The translations under genes and the position numbers were made by a program. From contig JBPBQN010000085.1 of assembly GCA_050954865.1 (NCBI GenBank), positions 1-39,808 of the forward strand: a stretch of 39,808 nucleotides of DNA, in the 5' to 3' direction. The stretch comes from Mucilaginibacter_A sp050954865 (GTDB lineage: Bacteria > Bacteroidota > Bacteroidia > Sphingobacteriales > Sphingobacteriaceae). Of the stretch, positions 24,588-32,589 are shown piece after piece; positions within the stretch are counted from its first letter, which is position 1; every line of letters starts with the position of its first letter. Below the pieces are notes generated by a model that saw only the letters and a program-made list of their open reading frames with translations, did no database searches and had not been told where the DNA came from.

Positions 24588-24628
24588 TCAATAATGTTAA
24601 TCTTATAATCGTAATTATTCTTTTCATT
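24549..24628. repeat. 40-base tandem duplication over the start of the broken lipoprotein gene
   Basis: 24549-24588 and 24589-24628 are adjacent direct copies differing only at one C/T position (AATCCTATAATCG against AATCTTATAATCG). The unit includes the start codon, so a second ATG at 24627 lies upstream, but in another frame that stops at 24511. Confidence 0.9.
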
Positions 24629-24740
24629 TTATTTATTTGCAATTAAAACTTGTGTTATTATATTTTTATGTTAATTCAAATATGCATCCCTAAATACGAA
24701 ATATAGATTACAAATCCAGCTAGTTGACACAAGTTCCTAC

Positions 24741-25310
24741 TTAAATGAATTTATGAAAATATTTTTTTGAAAAAATTGGAATCTCTAAACGATTCCTTTT
24801 TGTATTAATAAAAGTTTTAATTTCATGTAAATGATCGAAATCCTTGTATAATAATTCTTTGATTTCATATCTAATTTTTTGAATAGCGATCCTGTTTTTA
24901 CATCCTAATCTTTGAAGTTCAGTTTCGACAATTTGAGTTTGATCTATCTTATTATATATTTCGTTTACAATACAAGCACTAAATTTAGTTAGTAAGGCTG
25001 ATATTTTATCATCTAACCAAAACGATTTCGTTATTGTAGGAGCAATTGATATAGAAAATTCATCAAAGTGATTTTTACCTAAAGCTAAAATAAGATTACA
25101 TAATTGTTCGTTTTCTAACAGATACATTATTTTCATCTTTGAAACTAAATTTTCGACATTTTCATAAGCATCTATTCGTCTATCAATAAGTTTTTTAAAA
25201 TATTCATTTTTATAATTGTTTCTTTGAATGAAGACATTAACAAGATTTGTTAATAGTGCCGATATTAAAGAACTACCTAAAATAATAGATAAAATTTGAG
25301 AAGTAATCAT
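24741..25310 (-). CDS. hypothetical membrane-anchored protein
   Basis: 189 residues. One N-terminal hydrophobic helix (residues about 3-26, ILSIILGSSLISALLTNLVN), then a basic, likely coiled-coil segment (QRNNYKNEYFKKLIDRRIDA). A helical cytoplasmic domain without recognisable catalytic motifs follows. The helix-plus-KLIDRRIDAYE layout is common in accessory membrane proteins of Bacteroidota, but I cannot assign a function. Strongly AT-rich, in the same accessory stretch as the broken lipoprotein gene. No clear partner gene. Confidence 0.65.
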   Translation of the reverse strand: MITSQILSIILGSSLISALLTNLVNVFIQRNNYKNEYFKKLIDRRIDAYENVENLVSKMKIMYLLENEQLCNLILALGKNHFDEFSISIAPTITKSFWLDDKISALLTKFSACIVNEIYNKIDQTQIVETELQRLGCKNRIAIQKIRYEIKELLYKDFDHLHEIKTFINTKRNRLEIPIFSKKYFHKFI

Positions 25311-25494
25311 TGAATATAATTTTTTGTTAAACTTAATAGAATAGTTCTCAACATATATTCTTAGGTTCTAAGCATAATTCTCTTTTCTAATATTATTTAC
25401 AATAAAGTTAAAAGTTGTAGTCATTTTGATTTAACCAAAAAAGCCGAAACTCTCGTTCCTGCTTTCCTATAAAATTCAAACACAACTTTATCCC

Positions 25495-25509
25495 TATAAA
25501 AACAGCATC
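25495..25509 (+). repeat. dispersed 15-mer repeat at the 3' end of an aldo/keto reductase gene
   Basis: TATAAAAACAGCATC, one mismatch from the ACAG form; its last two bases belong to the stop codon of the minus-strand gene. Confidence 0.8.
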
Positions 25510-26530
25510 AACCTTGAACTCGGTCGCTGCCCTGGCGTTCTACCATCCAGCCTGGATATTCTTTCGGCAGCGCACTTACTTCATCAATCTTTTTCAGTTC
25601 ATCTGCATTTAAAGTTAATTCGATTGAATGCAAGTTGGATTGCAATTGTTCCGGGTTTTTTGCACCAATAATAGTACTGGTAACACCTGATTGTTGCCGT
25701 ATCCAAGCCAATGCAATTTCCGCAGCTTTTACATCGTATTGTTGTCCGATTTCATTTAAAACATCCACAATATTGTAAGCTTTTTCTTTGTTGATCGGCG
25801 GAAAATCAAAATTATCCCTGCGAGAATTTCCTGCTTTTTCGTTTTCACGTGTGTATTTGCCTGATAAGAAACCGCCAGCCAGCGGACTCCAGGGCATGAT
25901 GCCAATGTTTTCGGATTTCGCCAACGGCAAAATCTCCCGTTCAATATCTCTGCCGGAAAGCGAGTAGAAATATTGCATCCCCACAAACTTGTTCCAGCCG
26001 TGTTTTTCGGCAATGCCCAAACCTTTCATCACCATCCAGGCCGGCCAATTGCACACGGCTATATAACGCACTTTTCCGGTGAGTACAATGTCATTTAGTG
26101 AGCGCATAATTTCTTCAATCGGCGTAAATAAATCTACACCGTGAACATATAATATGTCGATATGATCTACTTGTAAACGCTGCAAACTTTCATCTACCGA
26201 CTGGAAAATATGATAGCGCGACAAGCCGATATTGTTTTTGCCTTCGCCCATTTTGCCGCGTACTTTGGTGGCAATTACAAGATCATTTCGGCTTAAACCC
26301 AAATCTTTGATGGATTGGCCCAGCATGGTTTCTGATTGCCCGAAAGAGTAAACGTTGGCCGTATCTACAAAATTAATACCGGCATCTGCTACGGATTTCA
26401 TCAAATCATTAGCTCCGGCTTGTTCAATGCCGCCAATTGCTGACCATTGCCCGCCGGAACCGAAAGTCATCGTTCCGAAGCAGATTTCGGACACTAAAAG
26501 CCCTGTATTTCCTAACAAATTGTATTTCAT
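25508..26530 (-). CDS. aldo/keto reductase
   Basis: 340 residues, of the longer AKR type. The tetrad is visible: Asp and Tyr in FVDTANVYSFGQSETMLG, Lys in IATKVRGKM and His in LYVHGVDLF. The cofactor loop WSPLAGGFLSGKYTRE and GVTSTIIGAKNPEQLQSNL follow. The enzyme would reduce aldehydes or keto-sugars with NADPH; the substrate is unknown. It is not a close paralogue of the reductase at 22659-23552. The gene is bounded on each side by a dispersed-repeat copy in inverted orientation (25495-25509 overlapping the stop, 26531-26545 touching the ATG), so the start codon directly follows the repeat with no Shine-Dalgarno sequence. Confidence 0.93.
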   Translation of the reverse strand: MKYNLLGNTGLLVSEICFGTMTFGSGGQWSAIGGIEQAGANDLMKSVADAGINFVDTANVYSFGQSETMLGQSIKDLGLSRNDLVIATKVRGKMGEGKNNIGLSRYHIFQSVDESLQRLQVDHIDILYVHGVDLFTPIEEIMRSLNDIVLTGKVRYIAVCNWPAWMVMKGLGIAEKHGWNKFVGMQYFYSLSGRDIEREILPLAKSENIGIMPWSPLAGGFLSGKYTRENEKAGNSRRDNFDFPPINKEKAYNIVDVLNEIGQQYDVKAAEIALAWIRQQSGVTSTIIGAKNPEQLQSNLHSIELTLNADELKKIDEVSALPKEYPGWMVERQGSDRVQG

Positions 26531-26545
26531 GATGCTGTTTTTAGT
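26531..26545 (-). repeat. dispersed 15-mer repeat touching a start codon
   Basis: The plus strand reads GATGCTGTTTTTAGT, two mismatches from the ACAG form, directly against the ATG (26528-26530) of the minus-strand aldo/keto reductase. Confidence 0.8.
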
Positions 26546-26647
26546 ATGATAAATTAACCATCGTTTGCTTGTTTTTGTTCTTGGATTTTGTGCAATTTGA
26601 ATGGCTTCAACCTAAAACTTGTGTTACAAAACCTTGTTTATGATTTC

Positions 26648-27733
26648 ATGCAGCAACTTCGCAAACAATTAGATAAGATCGGTCGCGACCCGGAAATCAC
26701 CGCAAAATCCGTTGGTTTAAAATATGTAAATGATTCTTCTCCAGGCTACACGCGTGTGCAAAAAGGAAAAGGTTACCAATTTTTAGACGATAAAAACAGC
26801 ATCATCATAGACAAAGCTTTGCTGGAGCGTTTTAAAAAAATGGTGATTCCGCCGGCTTATACTGATGTTTGGATTTGCCCTTACGAAAACGGACACCTGC
26901 AATTTACCGGTTTGGATGCGGCCGGGCGCAAGCAATATCGTTATCATGCTGATTGGAACAAAATCCGCAATCAATCCAAATATCACCGGATGGAAGTTTT
27001 CGCCAGTCATATTCCTAAAATACGAGAACAGATTGATGCTGATCTCGCCCGTAAAAACCTGGATAAACAGAAGGTTTTGGCGTTAGTAGTTCGGGTGATG
27101 GAACTGACGCACATCCGCATCGGCAATGATAATTACCGCGAATTGTACGGTTCGTACGGCCTGACAACTTTGCAGGATGAACATGTGAAAATTAAAGGCG
27201 GCACCGTAAAATTTGGTTTTAAAGGAAAAAAAGGTGTTTACCACGATTTAAAGCTGGAAAGTAAAAAACTGGCCAAACTGATCAAGCAATGTCAGGATAT
27301 TCCCGGACAGGAATTGTTTCAGTATTATGATGAAAACCACGAAGCGCACGATGTAACCAGCGGCGATGTCAACACTTATCTGAAAGAAATTACCGGCGAA
27401 GATTTTACCGCAAAAGATTTTAGAACATGGAGCGGCAGCGTGCACGCTTTGTATGCGTTTAAAGCGGCCGGCGGGTTTAGCACGGCAACAGAATGCAAAA
27501 AAAACATCACTAAAGTTTTGGATGATGTGGCTTTTAATTTAGGCAATACACGTACCGTTTGCAAAAAATATTACGTGCATCCAACACTGATTAAAAGCTA
27601 TGAAGAGGGCCGGATTGATCGTTATTTAGAACAGATTGCGGAAGATAAACCGCTTTCTGTTCCGGGCTTGAATCAGGCTGAAAAAGTTTTGCTGGAACTG
27701 ATTGGCAAGGAAAAAATTGCGGAAGCGTTATAA
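26648..27733 (+). CDS. DNA topoisomerase IB
   Basis: 361 residues from the ATG at 26648; an in-frame ATG at 26588 would add 20 residues without family resemblance. Poxvirus/eukaryote-like type IB topoisomerases relax supercoils through a 3'-phosphotyrosine. Visible elements: the N-terminal domain with KKMVIPPAYTDVWICPYENG, then the catalytic domain with R157 in THIRIGNDNYRELYGSYG, FKGKKGVYHDL, R259 in KDFRTWSGSVHALYAF and the nucleophile Tyr309 in CKKYYVHP. Length is typical for bacterial members. A perfect repeat copy at 26789-26803 is read as DKNSI (residues 48-52). Transcribed alone. Confidence 0.94.
   Translation: MQQLRKQLDKIGRDPEITAKSVGLKYVNDSSPGYTRVQKGKGYQFLDDKNSIIIDKALLERFKKMVIPPAYTDVWICPYENGHLQFTGLDAAGRKQYRYHADWNKIRNQSKYHRMEVFASHIPKIREQIDADLARKNLDKQKVLALVVRVMELTHIRIGNDNYRELYGSYGLTTLQDEHVKIKGGTVKFGFKGKKGVYHDLKLESKKLAKLIKQCQDIPGQELFQYYDENHEAHDVTSGDVNTYLKEITGEDFTAKDFRTWSGSVHALYAFKAAGGFSTATECKKNITKVLDDVAFNLGNTRTVCKKYYVHPTLIKSYEEGRIDRYLEQIAEDKPLSVPGLNQAEKVLLELIGKEKIAEAL
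26789..26803 (+). repeat. dispersed 15-mer repeat, exact ACAG form, inside topoisomerase IB
   Basis: GATAAAAACAGCATC, exact, read in frame as DKNSI. Confidence 0.85.
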
Positions 27734-27741
27734 AATTAGGT

Positions 27742-27756
27742 GGTAAAAACAGTATC
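27742..27756 (+). repeat. dispersed 15-mer repeat, near copy after topoisomerase IB
   Basis: GGTAAAAACAGTATC, preceded by AAAATTAGGT, the half-centre also seen in the complete palindrome at 11080-11125. Eight bases after the stop codon. Confidence 0.65.
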
Positions 27757-27780
27757 GGTATAAATAGAATTTATAAATAA

Positions 27781-27807
27781 AATTGTTAAATCACTTATTT
27801 AACAATT
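27781..27807 (+). terminator. AT-rich hairpin, possible terminator of topoisomerase IB
   Basis: AATTGTTAAAT (27781-27791) and ATTTAACAATT (27797-27807) are perfect reverse complements around a five-base loop. The stem is very GC-poor and no long T-run follows, so this may instead be a regulatory site for the downstream susC. Confidence 0.4.
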
Positions 27808-27926
27808 CTAAAATACTAATTATTTCAACATTCAACAAAATAGAGAGATAAATTAAAATATATCTTTCTACTTTTTATAGAGATTAACAATTAAACAAAA
27901 AATTTCAGTAATAATGTTCATATTTC

Positions 27927-27970
27927 TTTATTTTTAGAAAATAATTATCATTTTTATTTCTAAAAATAAA
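27927..27970. promoter_or_regulatory. 14-base perfect inverted repeat directly upstream of the second susC
   Basis: TTTATTTTTAGAAA (27927-27940) and TTTCTAAAAATAAA (27957-27970) are exact reverse complements separated by 16 bases, ending two bases before the susC ATG. It could be an operator or a 5'-UTR hairpin that hides the start codon. I see no standard -7 box between it and the gene. Confidence 0.55.
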
Positions 27971-27972
27971 GT

Positions 27973-30900
27973 ATGAAGAAAACTTTACTTTTTCTTTTGG
28001 CGATTTCAATCTCGCTAACTGCTTTTGCCCAAAATAAAACAGTAACTGGTGTTGTTACGGATGCAAAAGATAAATCAACATTACCAGGAGTATCTGTTAC
28101 GGTAAAAGAAGCACCTAACATTGGTACGCAAACAGATGCAACCGGTCATTACAACTTATCGGTTCCTGCTAACGCCACAACTTTAATTATTAATTATATT
28201 GGGTTTGGAACAGTCCAAGTTCCAATTACAGGCAATGTAGTTAATGCCAGTATCCGGGAAAATGCGCAACAATTATCTGAAGTGGTTGTGGTTGGCTACG
28301 GTACACAAACGCGGCAAACTGTTACGGGTTCTATTGCCGGTGTTACGGCAAAAGATATTCAGGAAACGCCAGTTACTACGGTAGAACAAGCATTACAAGG
28401 TAAAATTGCCGGGGTTGCGGTTTCGGCAAACAATGGAAAGTTAGGGCAGGGGATGCAGATTAAAGTCCGCGGAACTTCTTCCATATCGGCCAGCAGTCAG
28501 CCGTTGTATGTTTTAGATGGTGTAATAATTACTGCAACAAGTCAGTCCGGTACTTCTGCAGCAACAAATCCGTTGGCAGATATTAATTTTGATGATATTG
28601 CTTCCATTGATGTGCTGAAAGATGCTTCTGCTGCTGCTATTTATGGTGCGCGGGCTTCTAACGGCGTTGTAATTATCACCACAAAAAAAGGTAAAGCTGG
28701 TACGCCAAGCATCAATTTTACGGCGCAGTTTGGTGATAGTCAGCCGTCTCGGCATCGCACGTTTTTAAATGCCTCACAATATGTGCAAATGGAGCAACGG
28801 GCAGGTTTGGGTGCTGCCAACCAGGATTATTTGGCAGGCTATTTTTCTACTCTGCAAAGCGCGCAAGCTTATTACAGTAATTTTGTAAATAATCGTTTAA
28901 CGCGTTATGCGGCCGGCAGCACCAATTGGCAAACATCTGCAGTAAATACAGATTGGGAAAAACTGGCTTTTCAAAAAGCACCTCAATCGCAGTATGATTT
29001 AAACCTTTCTGGTGGATCCGACAAAACCACTTATTATATTGGAGGACAATATCTGGATCAGAAAGGAATGCTGATTGGAAATGCTTTTAAAAGGTTTTCG
29101 GGCAGATTGAACCTGGATAGCAAATTATACAGCAATTTATCTGTTGGGATGAACATGAGTTTCGCACGTACAATTAATAATCGCGTGTCTAACGATGATG
29201 CGTTTTCTACGCCTTTGCAAATCGTTGCTTTATCACCCATCACTCCGGAAATTGATCCGAGGTCAGGTTTAATCAGCGGAACTTTACCTAACGGCGTGTC
29301 TAACACATCTGCTTTAGGAAGTACGCTGGCCAGCACTTATCCAGTTTATTACAATCCTTTAATCAGCCAAAACAATGCTTATTTCAATACCAACGTTTAC
29401 CGTTTGCTGGGTAATGTTTATGGTGATTTAAAAATTGCAAAAGGTTTTTCTTTCCGTACCGAGCTTGGGATTGATCAACTCAATCAAAACGAAGACAGTT
29501 ATGATAATAGTCTAACCTTTAGAAATTCTGGAACGGCAAATGGTGCCGGTTCCAATGGTTATACACAGGTTTTAAATTACACTACCAACAACTTTTTTAC
29601 CTATAAAAACACCTTCAATTTAAAACACACAGTTGATTTTACTGGCGGGATGAGTTATCAGTTTTCGCAAACTAACTTCAACCTGGCAACGGGCACACAG
29701 TTTCCGTCCGATGCTTATAAAACAATTTCTTCTGCAGCAACCACAACCGGTTCGTCCGGCAGTACCAGTTACAGTTTTGTGGGTTATTTTCTGAGAGGAA
29801 ATTATGCTTATCAAAACAAGTATCTGGCTTCAGCCAGTATCCGTGATGATGCTTCTTCACGCTTTGGTGTAGGCAACAGATATGGTGTTTTCCCTTCCGG
29901 ATCTCTGGGTTATGTTATTTCTGAGGAAGATTTTATAAAGAACATTCACGCAATCAGCAATTTGAAAGTAAGAGTAAGTTATGGATTGACCGGTAATGCA
30001 GACATTTCCAATTTCGCTGCCTTAGGTTTATTTACCGGAACAGCAAGCTACAATGGTGTTGCCGGACAGCGGGTTGCTCAGATTGCTAACCCGAACCTGA
30101 AATGGGAATCTACCAGACAGGTTGATGCTGGTTTGGATATTGGGTTTTTCAACAGCCGTTTAACCGGTTCTTTTGATTATTACCGAAAAAACACCCATGA
30201 TTTGTTGCTGAATGTAAACGTTCCGGGTACTTCCGGCTTTTCCACACAGTTTCAAAATGCCGGTAAATTGTATAATCAGGGTATAGAACTGGGTTTATCA
30301 TCGCAAAATTTAGTAGGCAAATTTAAATGGTCAACTTCGGTTAATTTCGCTTACAATAAAAATGTTGTAACAGATGTAGGCGGACAAATTATTGGCACAA
30401 ATGATCTAAATCGAGTAATTGAAGGCCAACCGATTGGCGTTTTTTATGGTAGAGAATATGCAGGTGTTGATCCGGCAAATGGTGATGCGCTGTATTATTT
30501 AAACACCACCAATGCTGATGGTACCCGCAATCGAACCAAAACCAACGATTATAACTCGGCACAAAACGTAATTTTAGGTAACCCAACGCCAAAGCTGAAT
30601 TACGGTTTTACTAACAATTTTTCTTACTACGGTTTTGATCTGGCTGTTACTTTTCAGGGTGTTTACGGCAACAAAGTGTATAACAGCGGCGGCCAGTACA
30701 TGAGTGCCAATGCCAGCAACGGATTTGATAATCAAACCATCGATCAGGAAAATTATTGGAACAAACCAGGCGATATTACCAATGTGCCAGAACCAAGATT
30801 GTTTTATGGTAACGGGATAGCCGCTTCCAGCCGTTATTTGTACGATGCTTCTTACCTGCGATGTAAGGTGGTTTCTTTCGGTTATACTTTGCCAAAATCT

Positions 30901-31095
30901 CTCCTCAGCAAAATTAATGTTAAGCGCGCCAGAGTTTTTATGAATGCTTACAATTTGTTTGTAATTACTAAATACAAAGGCTGGGACCCGGAAGTAAATG
31001 CTGATTATCAGGCCAGTCCGATTAATTTAGGTGTAGATTTTTATTCTGCACCGCAACCGCGCACCATTACTTTCGGCTTAAATATCGGTTTGTAA
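27973..31095 (+). CDS. SusC/RagA-type TonB-dependent outer-membrane transporter (second pair)
   Basis: 1040 residues. The signal peptide MKKTLLFLLAISISLTAFAQ is followed by a carboxypeptidase-regulatory-like domain (TGVVTDAKDKSTLPGVSVTV), then the plug with LSEVVVVGYGTQTRQTVTGS and the signature LKDASAAAIYGARASNGVVI. The barrel ends PRTITFGLNIGL. It is a paralogue of the first SusC but with codons closer to the genome average and a more canonical VVVGYGTQ segment. It would import an oligomeric nutrient with the SusD-like partner encoded 11-20 bases downstream. No hydrolase or sigma/anti-sigma gene is adjacent; the convergent oxidoreductase may or may not be related. A 14-base inverted repeat abuts the start. 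Confidence 0.96.
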   Translation: MKKTLLFLLAISISLTAFAQNKTVTGVVTDAKDKSTLPGVSVTVKEAPNIGTQTDATGHYNLSVPANATTLIINYIGFGTVQVPITGNVVNASIRENAQQLSEVVVVGYGTQTRQTVTGSIAGVTAKDIQETPVTTVEQALQGKIAGVAVSANNGKLGQGMQIKVRGTSSISASSQPLYVLDGVIITATSQSGTSAATNPLADINFDDIASIDVLKDASAAAIYGARASNGVVIITTKKGKAGTPSINFTAQFGDSQPSRHRTFLNASQYVQMEQRAGLGAANQDYLAGYFSTLQSAQAYYSNFVNNRLTRYAAGSTNWQTSAVNTDWEKLAFQKAPQSQYDLNLSGGSDKTTYYIGGQYLDQKGMLIGNAFKRFSGRLNLDSKLYSNLSVGMNMSFARTINNRVSNDDAFSTPLQIVALSPITPEIDPRSGLISGTLPNGVSNTSALGSTLASTYPVYYNPLISQNNAYFNTNVYRLLGNVYGDLKIAKGFSFRTELGIDQLNQNEDSYDNSLTFRNSGTANGAGSNGYTQVLNYTTNNFFTYKNTFNLKHTVDFTGGMSYQFSQTNFNLATGTQFPSDAYKTISSAATTTGSSGSTSYSFVGYFLRGNYAYQNKYLASASIRDDASSRFGVGNRYGVFPSGSLGYVISEEDFIKNIHAISNLKVRVSYGLTGNADISNFAALGLFTGTASYNGVAGQRVAQIANPNLKWESTRQVDAGLDIGFFNSRLTGSFDYYRKNTHDLLLNVNVPGTSGFSTQFQNAGKLYNQGIELGLSSQNLVGKFKWSTSVNFAYNKNVVTDVGGQIIGTNDLNRVIEGQPIGVFYGREYAGVDPANGDALYYLNTTNADGTRNRTKTNDYNSAQNVILGNPTPKLNYGFTNNFSYYGFDLAVTFQGVYGNKVYNSGGQYMSANASNGFDNQTIDQENYWNKPGDITNVPEPRLFYGNGIAASSRYLYDASYLRCKVVSFGYTLPKSLLSKINVKRARVFMNAYNLFVITKYKGWDPEVNADYQASPINLGVDFYSAPQPRTITFGLNIGL

Positions 31096-31106
31096 TTTTC
31101 TTTAAA

Positions 31107-32492
31107 ATGATCAACATGAAAAAAAACAATATAAAATATACGCTTTATGCCGGCCTGATGCTTCTTTTATCGGCTTGTAATAAGCAACTCGATCTAAAAC
31201 CTACACAAAGTATAGAAACCAGCCAGGCATTGCTAACGGCAAAAGATGTACAAATTACGCTGGTTGGAGCTTATAGTAACCTCAACGCAGAATCTTTGTA
31301 CGGCGGCGTAGTGTTTTTAGCACCTGATTTATTAGGAACCGCAGGGCAGGGAAGTGTTGATTGGACAGGTACTTATCAAAGTTTAACAGAGATGACCAAT
31401 CAATCAATTACCGTTACCAATACTTACGTAGCCAGTATTTGGCTGACTGCTTATCAAAACCTGAACCAAATTAATAACGTGATTGCTAATCTGGATAAAG
31501 TTACGGTTACAGCAGACCGCGACCGGATTGAAGGCGAAGCAAAATTTTTACGCGGGATGATTTATTTTGATTTGGTAAGGCTTTACGGAAGGGCATGGAA
31601 CGATGGCGACCCAACAACTAACCTTGGTGTTCCGCTTATTTTAATGCCTACAGCTTCTATTGATGCTTCTTCTGTGGTAGCACGTTCTACCGTTTCGCAG
31701 GTTTATACACAGGTACTTTCTGATTTAACAACAGCGGAAGCCAAACTTCCGGCTTCAAACGGTTTTTATGCCAATAAATATGCTGCTGCGGCTATTCTTT
31801 CACGTGTTTATCTGCAAAAAATTGATTATCCCAATGCAGTTAAAGAAGCAAATAATGTGATTAGTTCGGGTGCATTTAGCTTAACTGCTACTTACGCTGC
31901 CGAGTTTCCGTTTGCTAACTCTGGCCCTGTGCATTATGATAATACTTCGGAAGATATTTTTGCGGTTCAGATTACTTCTCAGCAAGGTACAAATGCACAA
32001 AACGAATTTTATGGCGGTCCATCATACGGTGGCCGGGGCGACGCAGCAATAGGTCCTAATTTTCCTGCTGAGTTTGAAGCTGGTGATGCGCGTGCAACTT
32101 TCTTTTATAATGATGGAGGCTCTCTATACAGTTCCAAGTTTCAAAATACTTATGGTAATGTAAAAATCACACGATTGGCAGAAATGTATCTTACACGTGC
32201 AGAAGCTAATTTGCGTAGCAATACTATGCTTGGAGATTCTCCGGTTAATGATATAAATAAAGTTCGTGTTCGGGCAGGTTTAACACCACTTGCAAATGTG
32301 AGTTTAGCACAGATTTTAACAGAACGCCGGCATGAGCTTACTTTTGAAGGTGGTTTCTTTTTGCACGATGCCAATCGAACCATGCAAACAGCAGTAGGCA
32401 CGCAACCCTGGAATTCGCCAAAATTGGTTTTTCCAATCCCACAGCGGGAAATTATTGCCAACACCAAACTAGTTCAAAATTCAGGTTATTAG
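31107..32492 (+). CDS. RagB/SusD-family nutrient-binding outer-membrane lipoprotein (second pair)
   Basis: 461 residues from the ATG at 31107, or 458 from the ATG at 31116, which gives the more typical signal start MKKNNIKYTLYAGLMLLLSA followed by the lipobox Cys (LSAC). SusD fold: EAKFLRGMIYFDLVRLYGRA in the N-terminal TPR-like region and TERRHELTFEGGFFLHDANR near the end, finishing LVQNSGY. It caps the SusC channel encoded upstream. The dispersed repeat at 31157-31171 codes for part of the signal peptide (LMLLLS), so the hydrophobic core is written by the repeat. The operon ends at the strong hairpin at 32533-32572. Confidence 0.94.
   Translation: MINMKKNNIKYTLYAGLMLLLSACNKQLDLKPTQSIETSQALLTAKDVQITLVGAYSNLNAESLYGGVVFLAPDLLGTAGQGSVDWTGTYQSLTEMTNQSITVTNTYVASIWLTAYQNLNQINNVIANLDKVTVTADRDRIEGEAKFLRGMIYFDLVRLYGRAWNDGDPTTNLGVPLILMPTASIDASSVVARSTVSQVYTQVLSDLTTAEAKLPASNGFYANKYAAAAILSRVYLQKIDYPNAVKEANNVISSGAFSLTATYAAEFPFANSGPVHYDNTSEDIFAVQITSQQGTNAQNEFYGGPSYGGRGDAAIGPNFPAEFEAGDARATFFYNDGGSLYSSKFQNTYGNVKITRLAEMYLTRAEANLRSNTMLGDSPVNDINKVRVRAGLTPLANVSLAQILTERRHELTFEGGFFLHDANRTMQTAVGTQPWNSPKLVFPIPQREIIANTKLVQNSGY
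31157..31171 (-). repeat. dispersed 15-mer repeat, exact GAAG form, inside the susD signal peptide
   Basis: The plus strand reads GATGCTTCTTTTATC, an exact copy, translated within LMLLLS of the lipoprotein signal peptide. Confidence 0.85.
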
Positions 32493-32495
32493 ATC

Positions 32496-32537
32496 GGTAT
32501 TTCTTTTACCACCCTAAATTTACCCTCATAAAAACAA
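32496..32537. repeat. degenerate full-length copy of the palindromic repeat
   Basis: GGTATTTCTTTTACC (32496-32510), then CCTAAATTTA (32513-32522) and ATAAAAACAAG (32528-32538 region). It follows the order of the palindrome at 11080-11125 with several substitutions and starts 3 bases after the susD stop. Confidence 0.5.
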
Positions 32538-32572
32538 GTAAAGCCGAAGATTCTTCTTCGGCTTTACTTGTT
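32533..32572. terminator. bidirectional terminator between susD and the oxidoreductase
   Basis: AACAAGTAAAGCCGAAG (32533-32549) pairs perfectly over 17 bases with CTTCGGCTTTACTTGTT (32556-32572) around a six-base loop. It serves the convergent susD and oxidoreductase genes. Confidence 0.9.
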
Positions 32573-32589
32573 ATAAAATCAATTTAAAA

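Noticed and set aside
24511..24627. Alternative start at the upstream duplicated ATG (24627) for the broken lipoprotein gene
   Set aside because: Its frame is the same as the downstream 94-codon part, but a TGA at 24511-24513 stops it before reaching it.
22659..26530. The two aldo/keto reductase genes as long direct repeats bounding a mobile island
   Set aside because: The proteins differ in length and sequence and the genes are in opposite orientation; no DNA-level repeat is visible between them.
28605..31700. Many GATGCTTCT matches inside both susC genes and the second susD
   Set aside because: They stop matching after 9-11 bases and mostly encode the conserved KDAS or DASS residues of the family, so they are explained by protein sequence and were not counted as repeat copies.
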